Source: Selaginella moellendorffii (lineage: Eukaryota > Streptophyta > Lycopodiopsida > Selaginellales > Selaginellaceae). Taken from it: 64,000 nucleotides of DNA. Below are positions 35,405-44,475 of this stretch, in pieces; positions within the stretch are counted from its first letter, which is position 1, and every line of letters starts with the position of its first letter. The translations under genes and the position numbers were made by a program. The stretch lies in the NCBI RefSeq assembly GCF_000143415.4, contig NW_003314326.1, positions 314,945 through 378,944 on the forward strand. Direction: 5' to 3'. The notes under the pieces were generated by a model that had not been told where the DNA came from, ran no database searches, and saw only the letters and a program-made list of their open reading frames with translations.

Positions 35405-37592
35405 TTAAGTTGCAAGCACGCTCACGAATGGGGCGTTGAGGTGGAACACGTAACTCCCTGCCACAGTTCCGCGAATAAACTCGTTAGAAGTGATCGAGGA
35501 TCGTCACTGTGACTTACCGAGCGTGGGCATCAGCGCGAAGAGCAGCAGTATGCCGACTAACTTGAGAAGGAATCCCGTGAGAACCATGTCCGGCATTCGT
35601 ACGTGCCCGGTCGAGAACGCCACGGCCATCGGCGGCGTGGAGACTGGCAGCATGAACGCAAAGGAGGCGGCGATGGTGCCCGTGATCATGAGCAGCAGCG
35701 GGTGGATGTTGTTGGAGGTGGCGGCGTTGGCGAGCAGCGGGAGGAAGATGGTGGCGGTGGCGTTGTTGGACGTAAACTCGGTGGTGGCGCTCACGAACAC
35801 CGCCACCACTGGAGCGAGTAGCAAGTACGGAGCGTTGTCTAGGAAGTTCAAGTGTTGTGTCACCCACGCGGACAGTCCGCTAGCTTTGAATCCAGCGGCC
35901 AGTGCGAATCCTGGTGGAAAGTTTGTGGTCTTCTCGATCCATTCAAGAACAAGAGAGTACCTCCACCGAAGAGAAGAACGATGTCCCATGGAAGCTTTTT
36001 ACAGTGAGACCAATCGAGCAGCCTCTCTCCAGGTACTAGCCTGTTTGGAATGACAAAGAGGAACACTGCCATCACCACCTGGAAGAAAACGATTGAGAGA
36101 AAAGCTATGGCATGTTTGCCACTGAAGAGAAAGATTCTTCCATTTGGAGCCACTTACACTGACAGTCCCATCGTCCACATAGCCATGGAAGAATCGCCCC
36201 CAGCCAAAGGATGTTCCCAGGGATCGTGTCAACCATAGCACAGCGAGCACCTAGAAAGAAAAAAATAAAAGAATCAAATCGCTTGGAACAATCCATCCAA
36301 AGATCGAGGATTTTCTTTTGGTTTTTTTAAACTTACAACGAAGAGAGTAAGCACAGTGGTCTCCGCGAAGCTGATTGATCCTGGAGTAAGAACAAATCGA
36401 TTTAGAAAATCCATTTTTTCTGGATAGAACAGTGAGAAAAAATCGTACCGAGAGACTTGAGCTCCTCCTCGATGCTGGAGCGATTGAGCCTGGAAGAGAT
36501 GGTGGGAGTGGCCGAGCGAGGGCAGTAGCAAACGCACAGCATGATCCAGCAGAACAAAACCATGGCGACGCCCAGCGGGAACGCGAACATGAACCACTGG
36601 AGGTAGCTCACAGCGGCAGCGCTGGGGAAGCAGCTGTTCCAGATCCCCAAGAACACCAGATTCGTGCCCGTGCCCGTGAGCGTCGTCAATCCGCCAATGC
36701 TCACCGAGAATCCAATCCCCAGCACGATCGCCCGCGCGTACTGCCGCGCGTGGAATGCCGTCGCGCCATTGATGCCGCTCCCCTGTTCTAGGGTTCTTCC
36801 ATCTAGGGTTGTGAGGGCCTTGGAGGAGATGCGTCGCAAAAGCTCCCGGATTTCCTGCCGGCTCTCCGGATCGTCGCCAGCAGATGCCACGGCCTGCGCC
36901 GCCTGTGGATCCACATCGACGACATGGATGGATTCGAGCGAGGGAGTGTCCGGCTCGAGCAAGCGCTTGATCACTCCCGCGGACATGGGCACCATCATGA
37001 TCGCGGTGGCGCTGTTGGAGATCCACATGCTGATGAATGCCGGGCCGACGCAGAACCCCAGCAGCAGCATTCGCGGCGCCATGGATCGCCCGCCAAAGAG
37101 GAGGAGCGTCTTGAGCGCCAAGCGCTTGTGCGCCTGGTAGCGCTCCACGCCCAGCGCCAGGATGAAGGAGCCGATGAAGAGCGTGATGGTGTCGTTCATG
37201 TAGGCTCGCGCGATCTCGTCGGCCTGGATGATCTGGAAGAGCGGCAGGAGGACCAGCGGGAGCATGGACGTGATCCCGACTGGAATCGCCTCGGTGATCC
37301 ACCAGATGCACACCCACGCCAGGATCGCCAGCATGGGCGCGATCTTGCTCTCCCCGGCGCTGACATTGGATGATTCTTCGTGGGCGCCATCGATCCGCAC
37401 GAATGCCAGGATGAGCAGCGCGCACAGAGGCCCCAGCGCGATCGCGATGTCCTTTCTGTGCCCGTGGAGAAAGCCCACGATTGATCTGCTCGTCTTGCTC
37501 TTCCCAGGATCGAGATCATCGTCCAGCTCTCGCCGTGGAGGATCATGGATGAGGAGCGCCACTGTAGCAGCAGTACCGTCTAGATTCGTCAT
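35405..37592 (-). CDS. DASS/SLC13-family dicarboxylate transporter (tonoplast type)
   Basis: Six exons (37592-36449, 36380-36337, 36250-36158, 36078-35961, 35910-35518, 35457-35405) give 614 residues. The two signature SNT-type motifs of the divalent anion:sodium symporter family are visible: ISNSATAIMMVPM in exon 1 and TSNNATATIFLPLLA in exon 5. Helix markers include WWITEAIPVGITSMLPLVL, NDTITLFIGSFILALGVE and TTLTGTGTNLVFLGIW, with VSTPPMAVAFSTG near the end. Plant members move malate and citrate across the vacuolar membrane. A soluble loop (about residues 210-260) and a 40-residue N-terminal cytosolic part make it longer than the usual 540 or so. The Met at 37592 is the first ATG in the open frame. 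It is divergent with the PPR gene. Confidence 0.9.
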
Positions 37593-37705
37593 GCGCGGCT
37601 GGGAGAGCTCGTCCTCCAATATGAGGCAGTGGTGGAAGCGCGATTATCGGCAATAAGATCGAGAGATTGGACACGCAAGCTCCAAGACAATCTCTAGCGT
37701 CTTGA
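37593..37705. promoter_or_regulatory. 113-bp shared region between divergent genes
   Basis: The starts of the carboxylate carrier (minus) and the SS-type PPR gene (plus) are only 113 bp apart, so both 5' leaders and core promoters must overlap or lie within coding sequence. No TATA box is obvious. Confidence 0.5.
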
Positions 37706-39955
37706 ATGACCCCATGGACGTGGAGCTCCAATCGCGACATATCTCCAGCTCCACGGCATGGCCCCCCTGCGATTGCGATTGCGATTGTTCATCCTCCCAT
37801 CGCGCCCATGGACACGGTGCGGGAGTGCGTACGGCACATCGAGGCTTGCAAAACGCTGGCGCAAGCCAAGGCCGTGCATGGACGAGTTCGCGAGAAGAAG
37901 CTGGACATCAATGGCTATGTGGCCAACCATCTGGTCCAGATGTACGGCAGGATTGGGCGCGTGGAGGAGGCCAGGGGTGTGTTTGATGCCATTTACCCCA
38001 AGGGGGCATATTCCTGGAACTTGATGCTCGTGGCATATGCCCAAAACGGGCATCTGGAGGATGCCAAGGGGTTGTTTAGCGTCATGCCTGATCCGGATCT
38101 TCTGTCTTGGAATGTTATGCTCAGTGCGTACTCGAAACGTGGGAGACTTAAGCATTGCCAAGGTGTGTTCGACGCCATGCCAAGGAAGGATTTGGTTTCC
38201 TGGAACACTTTGCTTACTGCATATGCCCAAAATGGGAATCTTGCAGAAGCGAAAGCCGTGTATGCGAGAATGCCGGAGATGGGTCTCATGTCGTGCAACA
38301 TTATGCTTGCGGCACATACGCAGAGCAAGTCTTTGGACGAGGCGAAAGATCTTTTCAACCAGATGCCGGAGAAGAATCTCGTAACGTTGAACTCGATGCT
38401 AACTGCATATGCCCAAAATGGGTATCTTGATGAAGCGAGGCAAGTGTTCCTTGACATGCCCAGCCGCGATCTCGTGTCCTGGAACGCCATGCTCGCTGCA
38501 TTTGCCGCAAACGATAAGCTCGAAGAAGCAAAGAGATGTTACGACGTTATGCCGGAGCGGAATCTTATCTCTGCAAACACAATACTGATTGCGAACTCCA
38601 AACAGGGCATTGTCGAAGACGCGCAAGAGGTCTTTGATTCGATGCCCGCCAAAGATCTTGCTTCGTGGACTGCACTACTTTGCGTGTTTGCTCACGGAGA
38701 GTTTTTCGATGAAGCGAGGAGTGTGTTCGATCGAATGCCCGAGAGGGACTTGGTCGCATGGACAGTGATGCTCGAGGCCTATGCCCGGAGCGGGCATATC
38801 CACGACGCTATCACCGCGTTCGAGCGCTTGCCGGAGCTCGATCTCGTGTCCCTCACAACAATGCTGGACGCGTACGGCCAGAGTGGAAACGTGGTGGATG
38901 CCGTGCGCCTCTTTCGTACGTCGCCGTACCAAGATCTCGTCTCGTGGAACGCATTGCTATCAGCCTACGTAAGGAACGGGCATCTCAAAGAATCTAGAGA
39001 GCTCTTTGAAAGGATGCCTTTGAGAAACTTGGTGTCCTGGAACGCCTTGTTAGTGGTTTTTGCCGAGACGGGGCATTTTGAGGATGCTAGGAGAGTGTTT
39101 GAGGAGATGCCGGACAAGGACGTGGTATCTTGGAATGCCATGCTCTCTGCGTATTCTCAAGGTGGCTCCTTCGATCGGGCGAAAGCCACCTTTGAGTTGA
39201 TGCCGAAGAGAGACCAGATCTCGTGGAATGCCATGCTTTCGATCTATGCTCAAAACGGGTACCTCGAAGAGGCCGCGAGCATCTTCACTGGCATGCCCGA
39301 GTGGAACTCGGTGTCGTGGAACGCACTTCTTGCCGCTTATGCTCAAAACGGGCATCTAAAACAAGCAAAGTTCTTGTTCTACGAGATGCCCGTCCAGAAC
39401 CAAGTCTCATGGAACGCAATGCTCTCCGCGTACTCCCGAAACGGGCACATCAGCGACGCAAAGCGCCTGTTCGATGCTACTCCGGAGCTCAACCTCATCT
39501 CCTACAACGCAGTACTCACCATGTACGCTCACACCGTAGAGCCTGGAATCGCTCTGGAGCTGTTTGGGGCGATGATCCTCGATGGCATCAAACCCGACGA
39601 GGTCTCCTTCACCTCCGTCCTCTTGGGCTGCAACCACGCTGGAGTTTTCAAGTCTGGTTGGTCATACTTTTGCTCTCTGGTGGCCGACTACGGCCTGAGG
39701 CCAGCAAAACAGCATTTTGGATGCATGATCGATCTGCTGGGCCGCTCCGGTCGCGTGCACGATGCCGAAGATCTCCTCGCAAACATGCCATTCATCCCGG
39801 ATGTTATCGAGTGGAGAAGCCTGCTCAGAGGCATGAAAAGCCATAGCGGTCGAGCTAGAGCAGCGTCGGACTCCGTTTTGGCGCTCAAGCCGCAAACTTC
39901 CGGATCTTTCGTTTTGATGGCCAATGTGTATGAAAGCAATGCGATGGCTCCATGA
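37706..39955 (+). CDS. PPR protein built of tandem 31-residue S motifs
   Basis: The intronless gene encodes 749 residues. After a short N-terminal part and one start motif, sixteen consecutive PPR motifs of exactly 31 residues follow, each of the form VSWNAMLSAYAQNGHLEEAK...MPERDL (SS type). They end with longer motifs and ILDGIKPDEVSFTSVLLGCN, GCMIDLLGRSGRVHDAEDLL and an E1-like end (EWRSLLRGM), with no E2 or DYW domain. Such proteins bind organelle RNA one base per repeat and often act in C-to-U editing with a separate deaminase. The first ATG (37706) adds a 34-residue Pro/Ala/Ile-rich leader that could be a targeting peptide; the next Met is at 37808. The repeated YAQNGH is encoded by hairpin-forming DNA. 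Confidence 0.93.
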   Translation: MTPWTWSSNRDISPAPRHGPPAIAIAIVHPPIAPMDTVRECVRHIEACKTLAQAKAVHGRVREKKLDINGYVANHLVQMYGRIGRVEEARGVFDAIYPKGAYSWNLMLVAYAQNGHLEDAKGLFSVMPDPDLLSWNVMLSAYSKRGRLKHCQGVFDAMPRKDLVSWNTLLTAYAQNGNLAEAKAVYARMPEMGLMSCNIMLAAHTQSKSLDEAKDLFNQMPEKNLVTLNSMLTAYAQNGYLDEARQVFLDMPSRDLVSWNAMLAAFAANDKLEEAKRCYDVMPERNLISANTILIANSKQGIVEDAQEVFDSMPAKDLASWTALLCVFAHGEFFDEARSVFDRMPERDLVAWTVMLEAYARSGHIHDAITAFERLPELDLVSLTTMLDAYGQSGNVVDAVRLFRTSPYQDLVSWNALLSAYVRNGHLKESRELFERMPLRNLVSWNALLVVFAETGHFEDARRVFEEMPDKDVVSWNAMLSAYSQGGSFDRAKATFELMPKRDQISWNAMLSIYAQNGYLEEAASIFTGMPEWNSVSWNALLAAYAQNGHLKQAKFLFYEMPVQNQVSWNAMLSAYSRNGHISDAKRLFDATPELNLISYNAVLTMYAHTVEPGIALELFGAMILDGIKPDEVSFTSVLLGCNHAGVFKSGWSYFCSLVADYGLRPAKQHFGCMIDLLGRSGRVHDAEDLLANMPFIPDVIEWRSLLRGMKSHSGRARAASDSVLALKPQTSGSFVLMANVYESNAMAP

Positions 39956-39958
39956 TGT

Positions 39959-39968
39959 GTATATATAT
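39959..39968 (+). promoter_or_regulatory. TATA-like element before the P-loop ATPase gene
   Basis: TATATATATAG lies just after the PPR stop codon and about 45 bp before the next ATG, a fitting place for a core promoter in this compact interval. Confidence 0.4.
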
Positions 39969-40010
39969 AGACGAGCTTGAATTGGTTGCCTAGGCCAAAA
40001 AGCTGCGAGC

Positions 40011-41327
40011 ATGGCGTTGGCGCATCGTTCCTGGTCGAAGGTGGCGGCGGGAAAGCTCAAGCGTCCGCCACTGGAGCTGTACCATCGCAAGGAGGAGCTC
40101 AAGAGGCTGGACTCCGCGCTACGTCCTTGCCGCGATGGCGAGCCGGCTGCGCTGCTCCTCCTCTTGGGTCCCAAGGAGTCGGGTAAGACGACGCTGGTTC
40201 AAGAGTATCGCAAGCGCCAGGAGCTGGGGGAGTTCGAGGGCATGTCACTCTACGTGGACATGCATCGCAAGGTCAACTCGGGGGAGCGCTTCGCCAGGAC
40301 GATGTGGGAGAGCTTGGGATCTTCTCTCAAGCTCACCTCTTGGGGGGCGACGGTGGAACAGCGTGAGTTTTCGTGGCACCCCGTCCTCGAGATCCCCAGC
40401 TTGGAACGCTGGAAAGCCAAAGGTGACGAGTGCTCCCTGGGCCAGGTGATGCAGGGACTGGAGGTGTTTTGCGAGAAGTGGAAGAACTTGAAAGGTGGCG
40501 GACGCCCGACCATCTTCGTGGACGAGGCCAACTCGCTCGCGCAGTGGAACGAGTGCCACTATACGCGCGGCGATAACGATGTGGTTGAAGTGCTGCGGGG
40601 TTTCGTGAGGATGAGCTTGGAGGGGTGGGCGAATGTGGTGCTCGTCTCCTCGGACGATCTCTTCAAGCGCTGGCTCGCCAGGCAGGAGCCCATGTCTGGG
40701 AGGCATCTCGAGGTGGCCAACCTCACCCCTCTCTCGGCGAAGGACGCCAGGGAGTTCCTGTTTGGGATGCTGGACGAGAAGATCAAGGGAGAGACGAAGA
40801 GGATGTGGAGCGACATCTATGCTCACTATGGCGGCGAGACGCTCAAGCTTCTCAAGCTCCAGCGCGCGCTCAACTCGGCAGGACCCAAGGGGATCCGTGA
40901 GACGTGGAACCGATTGAAGGAGAGCGAACTGGCGGATGCGAGGGAGGCCATCGCGAATCCCCCGACGAACTGGGTTGCGGCGTGGAAGACCGTTGTCAAG
41001 GAGCTCGGGAAAGCTAGAGATGGCATCGTCTCGTACAGTGACTTGGTGGGCAAGGTTGGCGTGACTTCCTTGGATGCGATCATATCCAGTGGCCTCGTCC
41101 ACTATAGATCTTGCGGGCAGTGGGGGCACGCTGATCTTGGCTCCAGTGACCGCGAGTGGCCCATCGTTATGCCGAAGAACAAGGCAATGCATCTGGTAAT
41201 GAAAGAAATGGACGCCAACGAGGAGGAGGAAGAAGCGAGTGACGATTCTAGCATTGATGGGTCTTCTTCTTCTTCGAGCGATTCTTTTAGTTGCTCGAGT
41301 GATGCTAGCGATTGCGATTCCTCTTAA
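40011..41327 (+). CDS. P-loop (STAND/AAA-like) ATPase with acidic Ser-rich tail
   Basis: The intronless gene encodes 438 residues. Walker A is GPKESGKT (53-60), preceded by a hydrophobic strand (AALLLLL), and Walker B is PTIFVDEAN with Asp171-Glu172. A later strand NVVLVSSDDLFKRWL may be the sensor region. The layout resembles the archaeal-type ATPase/STAND group and, loosely, the ATPase of the Crinkler/RHS gene at the left edge. The last 35 residues are Glu then Ser/Asp repeats (EEEEEASDD, SSSSSSDSFS), a likely disordered or phosphorylated tail. No membrane segment is seen. The cellular role is unknown. Absence of introns is unusual for this window outside the PPR, EXO70, F-box and HAD-like genes and may mean retrocopy origin or transfer. 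Confidence 0.75.
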   Translation: MALAHRSWSKVAAGKLKRPPLELYHRKEELKRLDSALRPCRDGEPAALLLLLGPKESGKTTLVQEYRKRQELGEFEGMSLYVDMHRKVNSGERFARTMWESLGSSLKLTSWGATVEQREFSWHPVLEIPSLERWKAKGDECSLGQVMQGLEVFCEKWKNLKGGGRPTIFVDEANSLAQWNECHYTRGDNDVVEVLRGFVRMSLEGWANVVLVSSDDLFKRWLARQEPMSGRHLEVANLTPLSAKDAREFLFGMLDEKIKGETKRMWSDIYAHYGGETLKLLKLQRALNSAGPKGIRETWNRLKESELADAREAIANPPTNWVAAWKTVVKELGKARDGIVSYSDLVGKVGVTSLDAIISSGLVHYRSCGQWGHADLGSSDREWPIVMPKNKAMHLVMKEMDANEEEEEASDDSSIDGSSSSSSDSFSCSSDASDCDSS

Positions 41328-41428
41328 TTGTTGTTAATTCTTGTTAGTTCTTCTTTTCCTTGAGGAAAAAAAAAAGAAAAGTTTTTAGTGTAGGAAAAAG
41401 ATGGATCCTCTTTTTTCTTTCTAGGGCA

Positions 41429-41965
41429 ATGGCTAGCATCTACAATCTCTTCATCATCAACAAGTCTGGAGGACTCATCTACTACAAGGTGGGAAGAACA
41501 AGTGGTATGAGGAGTAATTCTCTCCTCCTTGCGTGTGATCTAGGACTATGGATCCACATCCAAGCTCGACACCAACGACAGCTTGAGGCTAGCGAGTCTC
41601 TGGCATTCGATGCACGCCATCTCCAAGCAGCTCTCCCCAACTCCTGGATGCACGGGAATCGAGCTCCTCCAAGCCACCGCCTTCGACTTACATTGCTTCC
41701 AATCTCTCACAGGTACTTTTCTGCGATGGAAAAACTCTTTTTTTATTTATTGTCGAGATGGATTTCTTGGCCAGAGACCAAGTTCTTCGTTGTAGCGGAA
41801 TCAGGAGCCATCGGGATCGAGGCTCTCTTGAAAACCATCTACGAGCTCTACACCGACTACGTCCTCAAGAATCCCTTCTACGAGGTGGAGATGCCGATCA
41901 GGTGTGAGCTCTTCGATCTTCATCTCGCGCGGCTCATCTTGCGAGACAAGTCTGTGCTCGTCTGA
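41429..41965 (+). CDS. TRAPPC4: TRAPP complex subunit 4 (Trs23 homologue)
   Basis: Three exons (41429-41488, 41544-41712, 41775-41965) give 139 residues, the normal plant length. The sequence follows the family closely: [20 protein letters not shown], then [57 protein letters not shown] and IRCELFD. TRAPPC4 is a core subunit of the TRAPP complexes, which activate Rab GTPases in ER-Golgi and Golgi traffic. The gene is tail to tail with the kinesin gene, 55 bp apart. Confidence 0.95.
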   Translation: MASIYNLFIINKSGGLIYYKVGRTSGMRSNSLLLACDLGLWIHIQARHQRQLEASESLAFDARHLQAALPNSWMHGNRAPPSHRLRLTLLPISHRYFSAMEKLFFYLLSRWISWPETKFFVVAESGAIGIEALLKTIYELYTDYVLKNPFYEVEMPIRCELFDLHLARLILRDKSVLV

Positions 41966-42020
41966 CTCTTAGCTTAGGCTGTCACCTCGTTCTACCAAAA
42001 CCATCTGTTAGGAGAGAGAT

Positions 42021-44138
42021 CTAATCTTGTTCTTGTACCTTTTCTGTCAATGACGATACAAGCGAATTCAAGGTGCGAATTTCCTCGTTCATCTTGTAGA
42101 TGATTCGCTTCCTGGGATCGTTCCCGACGGTGAGGACGCTCTGTATCCTGTTTGCTTTTGAGGCATAGCGAAGCGTGCTCACACTCTCTTGAAAGTCCTG
42201 GAACAAAGAAAGAATGAATGAAAAAAGAGTGATTTTCATTCATCCAATCCAGATAATTTTACCTGCTCGGCTGGGGAGATGTTTGCGACCAGGAAGGTCT
42301 TGCTGTTTCCACCCAGAGAGTCTCTTAGCAACCAAGTGAGTGCCGAGTTTCTATACGATACGAAACTCCTCCTCGACAGGTTGAGGATGACCTGCTTGAA
42401 AAAGCAAGCTCGTGAGAGATACAAGCATTCCTCTTTCTTACTTCGTTGAGCAGCGAGAGAGAACGATTGATGTGCCTTGACTCCTCCCGTCTCTCAATTG
42501 GTATGCATTGCAATTTCTCGCTGCCTGAATGGAACAAGGATCAGACAGAGTTATAGCTGCTAACTCAGTGGACAAACCTGCTAGATCGACGAGGTTGATG
42601 TAGCACACAGAATGACCGGGCATTCCCTCCACGCTCTCGGGGTTTCTCTGCACGTAAGAAACTCATTAGACACAAGGGAGCAACAGCCAGGAGATGAACT
42701 TCTCACCCTGATGATCTTGATTGTAAAGAGCGTGTGACTGCGGCTAGAGTTTTTGTAGAGCTGCGTATCACCTGTGATGCGGTTCAAGGAGCCAATCCTG
42801 AGACACTTCTCCATGTCTGACCACGTTGTAACTTCTTTCCACAGGAGCCCCTCTACATACGGTCCCGTGACGGGGTGCTCCCTCACTCGAAGAAACTCCG
42901 TCCTTGCTGCACACGGGGAGGGAGCATTGAAAGAGAAGGACGAGAACTGATACGGTGCTCCCGGCGGCCTTTGCATAGCCATCCTTCTGTATGTTTCCAT
43001 CCCTCCACCACCACAGCCCCCGCTCTCTCTTGTGTCCGTCTCTGATATCTCAGAGTCACTCGTGGACAAGTCATCGGCTCTTTCATAGTACCTCAGAGGA
43101 GCCGCACGAAGGCACATAGAGTCCACCAAGGTCGGTGGCTTAACTGTCGAGGCTAGAAGGTCCCGGACTTTTTCTTGATAAATCTCGAGATAGCTCACCT
43201 GTAAAACGTGTTCTATGTGATTGTCTGCCTTCGAAAATCATGGAAAGTGAAGAGTACCTCGATCGAACAAAAGCCATTCTTCAATTCCCAGCTTAGTTTG
43301 CTCATCAGAGCGCTGGCAAGTCTCGGGACCTGGCAGACGAAAAGTGAGCTTGTTCATCCTTGATGAAAACTAAAACAATCTGGAAAGCAGACTTACAAGT
43401 CCTCTACCTTCAGGAGTCCCGTCGCCAGTCATGCTGTACGTTTTCCCGGATCCCATTTGTCCGTAGGCCAGAATCTGCATCAACGCAGAACCAGGGGTTA
43501 GTCGCCACCATTCCGCAGCAGCACAGCAGCCAGCTAAAGCAGAAGAATTCCTTTCCATTAGACTTGAAGAGGTCTCGGCAATACAGTTGAGTTGAAGCCT
43601 TCAAGCGCGTTGTCGATGGTTGGAACCCCGCAAACTTCAAACATCTTCTTCTGCGACTCATCTTTCTTGTCCTTTACATGCGCTTGGAGGAAACTATCGT
43701 CCTGCACGTAGTCCACCTTAAACTGGAGATGTCCATTCTCTTGGCATTTCGGCCACTGAGGATGGACGTGTTCTTTCACAATCACCCTGTTCCCCAGAAC
43801 GCACAGCACCTGTCAAGTGCCTATACCTCATCAGCTTCCGGAAAACTAAGAAGGAAAGCTACAAACTCTTACTTGTTTCAGCGGGCAAATCTTCTCGTGT
43901 TCGTGGAATGGTCGCATTCTCACGCAAACTTTCACCTGGATGGACACACAAAGCTTGAGAAACAAATGCAAGCAGAGAAAGAAAAAATGACAAAGATCAT
44001 ACATACTTTCTCTTTGAGGCTGCCATCGCCGGAGCTGTTACTACTTCTAGCTGCTTGCGAGCCGCCAGAGGAGCCAGGAGTAGTACTCCCCGAATTCGAA
44101 GAGTTTGGAGTGCCTGTTCTAGGTGGCGGCGACGCCAT
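42021..44138 (-). CDS. short divergent kinesin (motor domain, no long stalk)
   Basis: Ten exons (44138-44007, 43935-43873, 43809-43585, 43474-43397, 43329-43258, 43198-42707, 42647-42578, 42524-42442, 42391-42263, 42197-42021) give 506 residues. Motor motifs are [10 protein letters not shown], the P-loop GQMGSGKT (145-152), switch [10 protein letters not shown] and switch [21 protein letters not shown] and [15 protein letters not shown] follow. About 75 residues rich in Ser, Gly and Pro are inserted after VRDLLAS, before [16 protein letters not shown]. The segment after switch II ([12 protein letters not shown]) differs from the common KTGAEG pattern. The protein ends 33 residues after the motor, with almost no coiled coil. 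The first ATG is at 44138, but the frame is open and protein-like to about 44306, so an upstream exon may be missing. The kinesin class is not assigned. Confidence 0.88.
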
Positions 44139-44475
44139 TGAGCTCCAAACCCCAGCGGCGCCTTCGGTTGCCGCCGCCGGATGATCCGTCTCAAATCTCA
44201 CAGTCCCAGGCACATTCTTCTTAAACTCGAAGATCTGAGGCGCCGAGAGCAGTGAATCCAGCTGGGTGATCGCAAGATTACCGTCATCCAGCGGCGCAGC
44301 CTCCACTTCCAGCTCCAGCGCCGCGCTCCTCCAAGAAACGGTTAAACGGCCCCCGAATAACCACCAACCCTAAACCTACGCGCCCTGGTTTCTAGGGTTA
44401 GGGCTCCTTTAAAATTTAAATTTGAATGTGATGTGAGTTTCTTCTTCTTCCAGCGAACGAATGAACGAAAGAATG

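Noticed and set aside
36122-36157. 36-bp candidate intron in the carboxylate carrier (GTAAGT to CTTCAG)
   Set aside because: Using the later TTCCAG acceptor (intron 36157-36079) gives the family-conserved join DDGTVS-VVMAVFLFVIP; the 36-bp option breaks the membrane segment.
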